Below, in pieces: positions 44,349 through 56,640 of a stretch of 64,000 nt of DNA. This stretch comes from Cephalotus follicularis (lineage: Eukaryota > Streptophyta > Magnoliopsida > Oxalidales > Cephalotaceae). Where the stretch lies: contig BDDD01002129.1 of assembly GCA_001972305.1 (NCBI GenBank), positions 122,032-186,031 of the forward strand, read 5' to 3'. The notes under the pieces are model-generated. The model had not been told where the DNA came from. It did no database searches and saw only the letters and a program-made list of their open reading frames with translations. Both the position numbers and the translations under genes were made by a program. Position 1 is the stretch's first letter. Each line of letters begins with the position of its first letter.

Positions 44349-44600
44349 TCCCCATTGATGAATTGTCCAAAAGTAAGATGCTTATTTAGGGTTTCAATAT
44401 AAAAAAAAGGACAAAAGGTAGTTTGTATCATCCACTTACAGTTTGAAATAGGTGAGTTGGTTTTATCATCTCTATTCAATATTATTGATGCCAAGACATC
44501 CTATGAGTTATATTTAGGAAGAACCAGGCTCCATGAAAATGGAGTAATAGTGTTGACACCAAAATTTTGTCAATAGTGGCTAGTATTCCTAGAGCAAGGA
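44349..44600 (+). pseudogene. Element H: rest of protease
   Basis: The frame resumes directly after the hAT element with IDELSKSKMLI, then VVCIIHLQFEIGELVLSSLF, DAKTSYELYLGRTRLHENGV. These are the last strands of the retropepsin fold of this Gypsy group. One stop (TAG after KMLI) is present. The continuity with 38690-38765 proves the hAT insertion point. Confidence 0.85.
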
Positions 44601-45420
44601 GGTTGGGCTGATTGGTCAAGCAGCTTTTAGGGAAGAGCTATAAACCCAGCAAATAAATATGCCAACAAGAGGTAAGAAGAACAAGTCTTAGAAGGATGCA
44701 TTGGACTTCCTAGTGGTCAATTCCAGCTGAAGGGTCGAGGCAGGATTTTGGAATTTGGAGCCAGCAGGAATTAGAGTTTCAATGATGTGTTACAATTAAA
44801 AATTAGGGTAGGAAAGTTCAAAGTCTTAATGCGTGGGAGATCCTAGAAGAAGGGAGCTACTTTATGACAGTTGGCAGACATGCAAGTGGCTACATTACAT
44901 GCACATGTCAAATTAAAGTAGTGTTACATTTACTGTTCCTTTTATTTAGGATGATAACCGCTTGTACATTTCGTGTATTTTTTGAATTTCAAATATATAA
45001 ATTGCTCATGACAGTTAACACCTTATGACTATAAATGGAATCAAAGAGGGCCAGTGTTAGAGGTCCAAACCAAAAACTCAAACCTGAGTATGCAATTTCG
45101 TTTCCTTGTCATTTATTTTAGCTTTTTAGCATTTATCTTTCAAGGGTTAGGAGTAGTTTTACTTAGAATCTCCAAAAACTCACAATCCATAGCTAATTCA
45201 TCAGTCTTTCCACTCCATAAACAACATCATTAATCTGTTGGAACACTTACCCGTTAGTATTGTGTACTAAGTGTTGGAACTGGTGGAATCGCATCCATTT
45301 CCAGTCGCATTGATTCACATAATTGGGAGAAGATCTCCCTGGCACACTCACAACGCAAATTGCCAAAAAACAAATAGCTTCAACTTGGCATTAATGTTTC
45401 AAATAAATTGATAATGGAAA
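44601..45420. other. Noncoding stretch within H, possibly an LTR remnant
   Basis: No coding motif. GACTATAAATGG near 45028, a short leader, and the segment GAGAAGATCTCCCTGGCAC near 45330, which resembles LTR-leader sequence of Gypsy elements, hint at an inserted LTR. I found no ends or target duplication. Confidence 0.35.
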
Positions 45421-46127
45421 TGAAAATTGTGTCATGGCAGAACAAGAACCATTTAATGAGGAGGATTCTCACTATGCTAATGCAAAATTCTACTAGGAAG
45501 ATGAAGGACATGTTGGGATATTTTTGACATCTACTACATCTCCCATGAAGAATTCACTTTAGTTTCATCCAAGAATTCCAAGTTAGGAATTTCGGCATAT
45601 GATGTGAGAATTCTAAGAGATATGAACTTATCAGTGTCCTCTCTTTCCAAGCTATCTTTTTTCAACCCATTTCTTAGAGAGTATGAGAAGTTTGATACTT
45701 GGAAGAACCTGAACAACAATTGGAGGGATGGTTTGATCCAGAAGTCCAAAAGTTATTTAAGAAAGCTAGTTATGGAAAAGGTGAATCTTGAAAAATTGGA
45801 AATTTGGATTCAATACTTAGCCATGGACAAGTGCTTTGAGAAAAAGGAAAATCTCTTCCTCAATAAAGATATGGCTTGGGATTCCATCCATGTGAGCCTG
45901 TAAAAATAAAAGTAACAAAAGCATAAGTAAATCCCATCATGGTCAAGATCTATGAATATGATGAAGAAGAGGAATCTCTACAACGAGTTTCTGCTTTAGA
46001 TCGACTTGGTGGAGAAAATGTAAGGGTGTCAATGTTTGAGCGCTTGGGAGAAGGTGTTAGAGATAAGTCCTGGAAGAAGTTGCCATTTATTGTAATATGT
46101 AAACTTATCTTTAATGATGTTCCATAA
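45421..46127 (+). pseudogene. Element H: decayed spacer between protease and reverse transcriptase
   Basis: Short frames in register with the family: EDEGHVGIFLTSTTSPMKNS near 45500, and SALDRLGGENVRVSMFERLG near 45995, where related elements have serial VFDRLG/VFERL repeats. Many stops and frameshifts. No RT motif follows before 47331, so the rest of pol is deleted or elsewhere. Confidence 0.5.
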
Positions 46128-47330
46128 AATCTATAATTTGTAAACTATGGATATGAGTTCATTTAATGTTTTGATATTTGAATGTCCTAAGATTAAAGTT
46201 GGAGGAACCAAATTCTTGATGAGATCAAGAAGTGAGAATTGGAACCTTGGTAAGCTTTATTCTTAAATCTTCCTAGTCATAGGATTAAGTACTCAGGGCA
46301 TGCTTAATCCAATAAGACTAGCACGTAGTATGTCAGCTCGTTTAGAGGGTGACTGATCTCATAAGTCATTTTGTAGAGACAAGGGCAATACATGTGGGTG
46401 AATGAGTTCACTGAAGTTGACTCGCAAGATGGAATGCCCATATTGAATTTTTACTGTACATCAAACGGATATTCATGATGGCAGTAGTGCAACAACGGTC
46501 CTTAGATATGAGCCACCACTTGTATCCTGCGCATATGATACTATGCTTTAACAATACCTACATATGTCTCCTAACCATGGAGAGTATACAACTATTGGTT
46601 AGGTATGGCATGTTTATGGCAGAGATAGGTGAGTGAGAAAGATTGGATCCATCGCTCCCAGTAAAAGGGATAGATGCTCGTATTGATTGGTCATTGGCAG
46701 AAAATCCCTAGCCAGGGTAAGAGCAGTGATATAAAGGAAATGTTCAGATATCGCTAGTTCGTATTCGAGGGGCACCTTTAATATGATAGGGCAAATAACA
46801 TTGTATCATGGTACCTATTAATTGAACTGCTAGGGTTTGACGTAATCCAAAACCCTAGGTTTAATTAGAGAATTACGATGGAAGGATTAAACATGCACAA
46901 ACCTGCATATTATGGTTCAAGGAAAATTCATATTACCTAGGGGTCAGTATGCATTGCTAGATGTCGATGCTAATCAGTAGAATGCCTAAGATAGATTGAT
47001 AACCTATCTCGGATGAAAAAGAATTAAATTAGTTTTAATTGGGAATTTCAATTAAAGTGTTTTCATGTGATAAAAAATGTTTAATTGAGTGACTGCAGGA
47101 ATAGCAATTTAATTCTACGGTCAGCGTAATAATGAACCAAAAGAGTCACACACAATAAAAGTGTTGATCTCTTACAAAGTATGAAAGTAATCATGAGATG
47201 ATTCCATGAGACATAAATATCTACCATTAACCTAGTTTAGATTACTTAAGAGTTAAGTAATAAGGCAAGATATTATTACAATCTTATCTTCTCCATTAAT
47301 GACAATAAAGGAAACTTACTAGCATAAGAC
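46128..47330. other. Unassigned gene-free stretch
   Basis: I see no sustained frame, protein motif, tandem repeat or LTR end pair. The wording of 46260-46800 (GTGACTGATCTCATAAGTCA, GGGTTTGACGTAATCC) recalls LTR or untranslated regions of plant Copia elements, but no partner copy is in the window. Confidence 0.3.
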
Positions 47331-48240
47331 TGTAATGTCCCAAATATATATATATAAAAAGGCACGGATGCGTTTATATTGCATAAGGTGCATCCTTTGC
47401 GCCAGCGTGCACCAGAGATAGAGGGAGAGAGAGCGGGAGCGAGAGAAAGAACGGCGCTGCTCCAGCTGACGTCGTCCCCGTCGTCGTTCCCCGAGGGTGA
47501 AGGTGAGTTCCTTTAGCTTCTTCTTCTTCCTCTCGGTCTTTTTCTTCCTTCACTGCCATGAAAACCAAAGCTTGGAGCTTTGCGTTTTCTGGCTATTTCC
47601 TTCTGTCACCGGGATTTTCATCATAGGTGGAGCTATATTAGCTTCCCCTATCTCCGTTTCAGCTTTGAACACCGTCGAAATCAGCCGGAATCAAGCGAAT
47701 GAGTTAACTCAGTCGCCTTGACTCGCTGTCGCATGTGACACAACATTTGGCATCGAGTCACGGCGAGTCTCGGTTGCCAATGGCTTGATCGAAGACTTTT
47801 AATGACGGTTATCACATAACCGAAGGTAGACAAACTGGTTGAAGCTCCGACGAAGCAAACCAGCGCTGATTCTCGGCGAATTACGGGTAGAGACGCTAGA
47901 GCCGACTGTTTTGCGGCACTTTTGTGAAGCGTCTGGAATTGTGGATGACTAACAAGTCGAATCAGTGAGTAGGACTCACTGCCGGCTATGACCCTACATT
48001 TCACGGTGAGTCACGGTGAGTTTCTGGCAGGGATGAGTAGATCGTCTAATTTGGAGCCTGTTTATGGCGCGACCGGAGCCCAGGTGTGTTGGCCGGAATC
48101 TGGCCAGATCTCCGATGGTGATAGTGTTTGATTGCAATGTGTAAAGTGTAATGGAAATGTATTATGCATACAGTGTGAAGAAGTGGCCAAGGATAGGAGG
48201 CTTTCAAGATCAATCGCTAACAGGTAGGTTATACTATTAT
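47331..48240 (+). repeat. LTR-A of N1, left piece
   Basis: Starts TGTAATGTCCCAAATATAT. A (TA)n run with TATATAAAAAGG near 47352 is the likely TATA region. It is aligned with 55372-56240 and 57896-58764 with scattered substitutions. It stops at ATTAT, the target site of the nested solo LTR. Frames on both strands here are incidental. Confidence 0.88.
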
Positions 48241-51200
48241 TGTCACACCCGTCCCAACCAAGGAGGATGTGACCGTCACGTGGCAAGTCCCCTTTCTGAA
48301 ACTTCTTGCTTAAAACCTGTTTAAAAAAAAACTTCTTAAAAACCATATAGTTAAAAATTCATAAACTTGAACTTTTCTTAAAACCTTGAAAATTTTTCAT
48401 ACTCTTAAATTTTTACGAAAATTGGGCATGTAGTATCCGTTTATCGGACTATACCCTTGTAAAGAAAAACACAGTTTATATCCAAACTCCCGAAGGAGGA
48501 ATCAACAGTTTTAAAATGGGCTCAGCCCTCATCAAACCACAATTTTACAGCAGTAAACATGGGTTGGGCTCTCCCTTAACCATAATACCAATCATAAAGC
48601 ATAAATTTATAGGACTCTGTCCTTTCAAATCAAAACCATGAAAGAAAATAATTTATATAAAGACATAAGTAATGCTATGCATATGTTGAAACCCTGGTAA
48701 GCATGCCTTGCCTCTGTGGTCCATCATCTACTGAAACTGACTTAATCATCTTGCCTCTATCTGGAAGGGGAAAGATAAAAAATGATGGGGTTAGTCTAAA
48801 TGACTAAGTGAGCAGAAACAAAAGAATACATCTCCAATAACTATATATCAAATAAAGGAGAAATAATACAAACTCAAAGTAGAATACAATGTAAATCCAT
48901 GGAAAGAAATGAAATCAATGATCACAAAAGAAATCAAGATCCATAAGAAATCATGATCCACAAAGGATATCGAGATCAGAAAGGGGATATCGAGATCACA
49001 AAGGGATATCAAGATCTCGATGTGTAAACGAAATCCAAAATACAAATGAAGTCCACGATGTAAATAAGAATCACAAGAATAAAAGAAATTTGGGAAAGAG
49101 ATCTCAATACATAAAAGAAACGCTTGAACTCAACAATACAATTAACATATGAATCCATAGAACAATCTCAATGATCAAGTCAATACTCGACAATCAATTC
49201 CACAATTATGAACATAGACATAAACAAGGCTCCATAAATGAAACTTGGAAGTCAACAATAAATGCTCCGCTGAGCAACCTCAAATCTCAAGACTCACGAG
49301 TACAATGAAATATCAAGAATCACGGATATAATCAACAATCATGAAAAGCACAATAGCATGACTCCAATAACCAGTGACTCAACAAGGAAGTCCATTGAAC
49401 AAATATCATACTCAAGACACCAATCAAATACATGAGAGCCACAATAATATCAAGTATCTGGATAATCAAAGCTTAAAGATATGATCATAACTCAAATGAC
49501 AATATAAATATCAAGAATGTAATATGTTCCCAAAGAATCATAAACATATAAGAGGATGCTGGTACCTATCATGTCACTGCCTCATATCCCCGCCAAATCA
49601 CATGGCGTCATATCATATCCTCGCTAAATCACATGGCGTCATATCATAACATAACCGCTACAGCAATAATACACATATAGGCCATAGGCTACAGGACTGT
49701 ACAAATCCTTCATATACGGATATAGAGTGCCTATGCCTCTGCCTCATCCGAGGGGCCGGCATGATCAATGCACAGACCCAGCCCTCGTCCGAAAATCATA
49801 TATATATATCCAGTAACCAAACATAGTCCAATAGGAGGGTAATGGAGCAGCTCTGCTGCACTCACACTCAGCATACCATCATAGACAATAGTATGCCTTA
49901 GATCCAGGTATGGAACTCAGGGGCAGTTTCCACATAACACCCCATCATAGACCAATGGCCCTACTAAGTAGAATTGAGCGTCGAACATATACCACTCCTT
50001 CGACCGGTAATACATATCCATAATCCCAGTACCCAGCATCAGAATATAACATAGTATAACCATATAACAAGTCACAATGTCACAAGTGTGAGAAGGTGAC
50101 CAAGTCACCCAGAGCATCGAGCACATACCCGCTCAGAATCACATTACAACAATGAATACGACAATAGAAGACAACGGGGATACAAATCCCAACCAAGATC
50201 ACATATCACAAGAAAATAGGGCACATATGAAAACAACATGACTCTCAAATAATGAACTACTCAACGGTATCAACAACAAGGCTCAAGTTTAACAATACGG
50301 AAACCAATCCAAATCAACAAATCCGGCCCTCAATAGCCATTTCATAATAGAACCAAAAAAGTCACATACCCAACAACAAAACTCCAACATGAAGATACGA
50401 AGCTAGAATGAATATACGATCATAAGGTATCATATCAATGTGGAAGTTCAAACGAGAATACTCAAAAGATTCCTGAATAACCAACGATGAAATCGTCATA
50501 TGACAATTCACATGGTGGAGTCAACAATAAGGTCTATTAACAATTATATAACATTTAAGAAGCACAATCAAAGCATGATCAATGATGGAAACATCAAGAA
50601 ACAAGTCATATCACAAGATGAAATCAAATAACAAAGGCTATCAACAAGTCATGCCACCAACAAACATGGCATTTAAGAATTTCAATAGAAGTATCAAACT
50701 TATCATAAATGAATAGCAATAACAAATAAGGCAAAGGAAGGAGATGTTCTACTCACAAATTCAATGCCAATACTACCACGAACTAACCCCTCGAAGCTTT
50801 GAAATAACTATTGAGTTCTCATCGTCGTTTAGAAACCCTCTTATCCTTGGTTATTTTCATCACATTACTGCATATACAACACGAATTAGTTAAAACCTAT
50901 ACACAAGAAGACATTGTCACAATCGGAGCTCCGACCAAATTTCTGGTCAACCTGTCGAAGTTTCGAAGACACCCAAAACAACCCCCAAAACTGTTACTCA
51001 ACACATTACTGCCGGAGAACTGCCGTGACTCGGCCCAGACACACCCGGTGACGGCCAACAGTGAGTTAGACTAACTGAGTCAACTCATCGGTCATCCAAT
51101 AATTCGAGCCACTTCACAAAAATGTCTCAAAACAACCAGCTCTACACGTCCCTGCCGAGACTCGGTCAGAATCGGCCATTGTCGCCGTGACAGAGCTCTG

Positions 51201-51805
51201 GCGAAGATGCCATTGCTCCAGTCACGCCACCACTGGACTCCACAGCCTCCAGGCTACTCATTGGTAACCGAGACTCGTCGGGAATCGGCGTAGAACATGA
51301 CTTCCTAAGGAGACAGTGAGTCAAAACGTCGAGTTGACTCAAACAGTTAAAATCCGGCCGATTCTTGCCGAATAACGCCTTAATGGCCATCAAGATGGGT
51401 AGTACTGGTCTTCTTGACCAAGACCAGTCCAAACCGCCATGATCTCGACGGTGAAGGAGCAATGGTAGTGGCGGCAGAGGAGAAGAGAAAGAAAGAGAAA
51501 GAAATAAGGAAAAAGGAGGAGAGGAAGAGTTACCTAATGTGGAGCTTACCGTCTCATTTCCTTTCCGATCGCCGGCGCCTTGCGTCATTGTTCTCTCTCT
51601 CTTCCACTCTTTGTGTCTCTCTCTACGTCTCCCCTATTTTCTTTGTCTTGCTTTGTTTTAAATTGAAGTGCCTTGCAATTCTAGAAAGCACCAGGCACTT
51701 CACCTCTATTTTTTTACATATGATATTAATATAATGATAATAATAATCATAATACACTCTCATCCTTTGCACGTTAACCTCGTAAAAGTGACACGGGGTG
51801 TCACA
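48241..51805 (-). mobile_element. Solo LTR (3,565 bp) nested in LTR-A
   Basis: Ends TGTCACACCCG and CGGGGTGTCACA are near-perfect inverted repeats. Flanks ATTAT (48236-48240) and ATGAT (51806-51810) match at four of five bases, and the uninterrupted N1 copies read CTATTATGCTTGC at this point. The minus strand is probably sense, because 51000-51600 read backwards resembles the leader region of N1. Purely noncoding; 48830-50700 is rich in ATCAAGATC/AATCAC words without a clear period. Confidence 0.9.
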
Positions 51806-54116
51806 ATGATGCTTGCATTCATGCATATTGAACAGATTGTATGGACTGATATGACTATTGATTGTGTGCTAAATGGATTGTTACGGTTATGCATGATTAA
51901 TGATTTCATGACATATGGAACGATGTATGGGTATAACGGACGGAATGGAGAATTGAGAGAAGTTGAATTCTGCCTTCTCTCAATTCGAGGGATATAAAAT
52001 GGATTTTAATTGTTTTTGAAACTGGTTTTGAGTTTCAATTTATGTTTGGAGATTATATACTCCTTTGAACCAAATTGAAAACAGATTTGAAAAAGTTTTT
52101 ACAGGATTTTGGTATGGTTTTAACTTATTCTTGAACTATTACAAACTGTGTTTTTGTCTCAAGAATCGTCGATGCGTTTATGCTTTCAAAACTGATTCAT
52201 CGACGCTTAAGGCTCTGTTTAGCCAAATTATACTGTTTTACACGACTTTCAATCTCAAATGGTTTTATTTTCAAATGTATTCCATAGGAATCCTCCCTAA
52301 GGTCTTGTAGCCTATGGAAATCCTTGTTTAACACTTTTAGTCTCCAAAATTTACTTTCAAATAGATCTTTAAAGAGAGTTCAATAAAAGGGTTTTATAAA
52401 CGTTCAAAGGGTTTTACAGAGATGGTTTTCAAAATGGTCGGGATAGTTCCATTAGGATATCTAGACGAGGATATTATAGTTGGACTTCCTCTCCATTATT
52501 TTTCAAACTCTGATAGGGACAAACAAAATGGTAAATAGTTTTACGGAAACGGTTATGGAATTGGTTTAACGGGAACGGTTTTACGGAAATGGTTATGGAA
52601 ACAGTTTTACGAAAACAATTTTAAGGAAACGGTTATGGAAAAAGGTTTCACAAACGGTTACGAAAAATGGTTTTATAAACAGTTTTGATGGATGTGGATC
52701 TTATGTGATCCTTTCTATTAGGGCCCTATCATTTTCACGGTAATACGGTTACGGGTTACGGTTTTGGCACGACTATGATTGATGGTTGTTATTGTTTGAG
52801 TCCAGTGAGATAACCCATTCACAATCTTCATTTATGTCGCGAGGATTATGGGTATTAGACCACATTATACGGAGATTACAGGCTGGGACCATTGTGGACA
52901 AGCCTTACGGTTACGCTATTGAATAGGACAATTGTGGACATGCCGAACGGCATAGGCTGGGACCATTGTGGACAAGCCTTACGGTTACGATATTAACTGG
53001 GACAATTGGGGACAAGTTGAACGGTATTGGCTGGGACCATTGTGGACAAGCCAAACGGTATGGGGCTGGGATCATGAAGGACAAGTCCTATGGTATGCAT
53101 GGTGTGGTTAGTGTTATCTCGACCTCACATGTCTATGACACGGAGTGTGTGTAGATAATGGGATGGACCTTATGGATTGTTTGACACATGGATGATTATA
53201 ATTACTTATTGCTTACGGAGTGTCTGCAGGCTTTTAACCTTCTATGTGATTAAAACTAGCCAAGTATACCACCGCTTTAGGACAATTGGTATACTGAAGC
53301 TGTCCGAAATTGTCATTAATACATATAACATGCCATACATATTCTTATATCTGTTGTATCACACGACATAAGATTAAACTGTACACTGTCACACTGTTAC
53401 ACTGATGCATATGTTGCATACTGTTATATGGTTTCATGCATAGTATATAGTATACCTACACGACCATATGTCGCCGACCCATTTCATTGTTCTGGAATGG
53501 GTCTGGCACATGTGATAGATTGCAGTGAGATAGACCGAGTTGGATGGACATCTAAGATAGATCTTTGTTGTTTAGTTGTATAAGGAGTTGTTTGTATATG
53601 AACTTGTATTTGGATTTTCTTAGATGAGTTGTATAAAAAAGGCATTGTATATGTAAACTAGTTTGTATGGATTCATAAGACTTGATGTAAAAAATTGATA
53701 TATATAAGAGACATGTTTTATTCAGCTATCGACCTGCCGACATGTGGTAGTGCTTAAGATATGTGTGTTGATGTATTAAATAGGGACACGCCCAAAATTT
53801 GAGGTGTTAGAATGGTAATTCGGATTTAAATTGTGGTTTACTGAGGGTTGAGCCCATTTATAACTGCTGATTCCTCCTTAGGGAGTATGGATATAAACTG
53901 TATTTTCTTTATAGGGGGATATAGTCCGATAAACGAATACTTCATGCTCGATTTTAGGGAGATTTTAAGAGTTAGTTTTTATTTGAATTGATTATTCCCC
54001 TGATATATATATAGCACTTTTTGGAGTATGATTAATACGAGATATGAATGGGTTGAAGGGAAGGTATATCATGCGTCGGATCGTGGGGGTTTACTCTATC
54101 TGTTTGGGGCCCGACA
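51806..54116 (+). repeat. LTR-A of N1, right piece
   Basis: Continues N1 LTR sequence and ends GTTTGGGGCCCGACA at 54116, four bases before the primer-binding site. It contains GGAAACGGTTATGG-like repeats (52540-52690), a tandem repeat at 52881-53098 and two TCGA-core units at 52168 and 52199. Confidence 0.88.
52881..53098 (+). repeat. About 36-bp tandem repeat, CTGGGACCATTGTGGACAAG type
   Basis: About six units, each GGACCATTGTGGACAAGCC followed by ACGGTTACG-like sequence. The same array is at 59761-59940 in LTR-C with about five units, so copy number differs between LTRs. Confidence 0.88.
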
Positions 54117-54119
54117 GTT

Positions 54120-54131
54120 TGGTATCAGAGC
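54120..54131 (+). other. Primer-binding site of N1, copy 1
   Basis: TGGTATCAGAGC three bases after the LTR end at 54116. The duplicate is at 56644-56655. Confidence 0.93.
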
Positions 54132-55371
54132 AGGCCTATGCTGGATATGCCAGGATAGGGTCCTCAGATGTTGGAAATTGAAAGTGATTAATTGAATAAA
54201 GTGCTATTTGAAGTTAATAGGAGTTATGGAATAATGATAAGTGTTATATTGAGTTCTTAGAGATTAAGTGATGTGGATGAGTTTGCTCGTAATGGAATTG
54301 AATGATATTGATGAATTGTGATTCTTTAGTTATCTTGGATTATGATTATGGAAATCGATAGATGATTCTTTTGTCTCTTATACAAGTGGATATTAAAGGA
54401 AAAAGGAAGGGAGCTACCGAGGGTAGCCAAATTGACCTAGTCTCGTGGTTTTATGGTATGTGCTGATGGTATGATTACAGAATAGTACAGTTAAGGAATG
54501 GTACAGTTACGAAATGGTACGGTGGTTATGGAATGGCATAGTTAGATGATGGTATATGGTTAACTTCTTATATATGCTGGTATGGGACAGTATGTGTATT
54601 TAGTTAACCTTTCTATGGTTATGGAACGGTTTGTTATGGGACGGATGGATATGGGATGGATTAAATAGCAACACATTATGCTCAAGTGGACTGTTGCGGG
54701 AGGGTTGTGACCTTCATTATGCCAGGACGGTCTCCATCTCAGTTATTGAGACCTTAGATCATTAGCCAGTTCCGATGATAGCAATCCTGCATGAAGATAG
54801 GCTTATGAAACAGGATTGAAGTGGTTTCCTGGCGCATGTAATAGATAGCGAGGAATAGATACCGAGATTGGAGGATGGAAGCTCTGGAAGGTCACTCTAG
54901 ACTGCCAGTAGCGGTAGTAGAATTGCCTTTGACTCGTGCATGTATTGTCAACGCACAAATTATGTATATGATGATTGTTGATGGAAAATTTGCAAGTGTA
55001 TGGTTTGTGGAGCTTTGGATCATATGGTTAGAGAGTGTCCTCATGAACGGTATAGTTCCGGGAGTCTGCAAGGACAAGGTATGGGTTAGTCTCAAGGGGA
55101 CTTGTATCAAGACCAGAGTATCGGCTATCAGCCAAGCCATGGTTTTGGACAGCAGTATCAGGACCACCATGGTGCTAGTTCACCTTCTCATGCGAGAGGA
55201 GATCAAGGTAAACGGTCTGTGGGATCGACGCTTCCAGGAGAGTGGAGTTGTGTTATGGACCAAAGGACTTGAGAAAGCCGCATAGAATGTGAAGAAGGTA
55301 TGAAGGCATGGTGCCCTCGCATGTTTTAACCTAGGGAATCTTGGGACGAGATTTCTCTAAGTAGGGGAGGA
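54132..55371 (+). pseudogene. N1 interior, copy 1: gag remnant with zinc knuckle
   Basis: The only protein motif is a complete CCHC knuckle at 54997-55038, reading CMVCGALDHMVREC, in a frame that runs on through ERYSSGSLQGQGMG before a stop. This is the C-terminal tail of a Gypsy gag. The longer open frame 54875-55285 is in another register and is not considered coding. Just before the LTR, TGGGACGAGATTTCTCTAAG followed by a polypurine tract (GTAGGGGAGGA, 55361-55371) is the usual 3' end of Gypsy elements. Protease, RT, RNase H and integrase are all absent. Confidence 0.75.
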
Positions 55372-56640
55372 TGTAATGTCTCGAATATATATATATATAT
55401 ATAATGCACGGATGTGTTTATATTGCGCAAGGCGCATCCTTTGTGCCAGCGTGCACCAGAGACAGATGGATAGAGAGCGGGAGTGAGAGAAAGAGAGGCG
55501 CTGCTCCATCCGATGTCGTCCCCAATGTCGTTCCCCGAGGGCGACGGTGAGTTCCTCCAGCTTCTTCTTCTTCCTTTCGGTCTTTTTCTTCCTTCATCGC
55601 CATGAAAACCAAAGCTTGGAGCTTTGCATTTTTGGTGATTTCCTTCTGTCGCCGGGATGTTCATAATTGGTGGAGCTATATTAGCTTCCCCTATCTTGGT
55701 TTTAGCTTTGAACGCCATCGAAATTGGCCGAAATCAAGCGAATGAGTTAACTCAATCGCCTTGACTCGCCCGCCTGAGAAACAATGTTTGATGCTGAGAC
55801 ACGGTGAGTCTCGGTCGCCAACGACTTGATCAAAAAGTTTTAATGCCGGTTATGGCATGATCGGAGCTAGACGAATTGGTCAAAGCTCCGGCGAAACAGA
55901 CCAGCGTCGATTCTCAACGAGTTATGGGTAGAGACGCCTAGAGCCGACTGTTTTGCAGAACTTTGTGAAGCAACTAGAATTGTGGATGAGTGTGACCGTG
56001 CGTTTCACGGCGAGTCACGGCGAGTTTACGACAGCGATGTGTAGATCGTCTAATTTGGAGCCTGTTTATGGCGTGGCTGGAGCCCCGGTGTGTTGGCCGA
56101 AATCTGTCTGGAGCTCCAGTGGTGACAGTGTTTGATTCCAATTTGTAGAGTGTAACAGAAATGTATTGTGTATACAGTGTGAAGAAGTGGCCAATCATAG
56201 GAGGCTTCCGAGCTCAATCGCTAACAAGTAGGTAATACTATTATGCTTGCATTCATGCATATTGAACAGATTGTATGGACTGATATGACTGTTGATTGAT
56301 GATTATGTGCTAAATGGATTGTTAAGGTTATGCATGATTAATGATGTCATGACTTATGGAACGGTGTACGGGAATAACGAACGGAACGGAGAATTGAGAG
56401 AAGTTGAATTCTGGCTTCTCTCAATTCGAGGGATATAAAATGGATTTTAATTGTTTTTGAAACTGGTTTTGAGTTTCAATTTATGTTTGGAGATTATATA
56501 CTCCTTTGAAATTTAAAGTTATATATATATATATATAGCACTTTTTGGAGTATGATTAATATGAGATATGAATGGGTTGAAGGGAAGGTATATCATGCGT
56601 CGGATCGTGGGGGTTTACTCTATCTGTTTGGGGCCCGACA
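55372..56640 (+). repeat. LTR-B of N1 (1,269 bp, internally deleted)
   Basis: Starts TGTAATGTCTCG, ends GGGGCCCGACA. About 1.9 kb corresponding to 52063-54005 of LTR-A is missing, with the junction in a (TA)n run at 56519-56538. The first 1.14 kb looks identical to LTR-C. Confidence 0.9.

Noticed and set aside
45604..45903. 99-codon frame with Lys/Leu-rich sequence as a host gene
   Set aside because: It sits in the decayed H spacer, shares no motif with known proteins and has a competing antisense frame; no intron or UTR signals.
47374..47568. Frame MVFMAVKEEKDREEEEEAKG found three times (also 55418 and 57942)
   Set aside because: It lies in the LTR leader of N1 on the antisense strand; recurrence follows from LTR copies.
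54875..55285. 136-codon open frame, present twice (also 57399-57809)
   Set aside because: The recognisable zinc knuckle is in another frame, and the repeat is due to the 2.5-kb duplication, not conservation.
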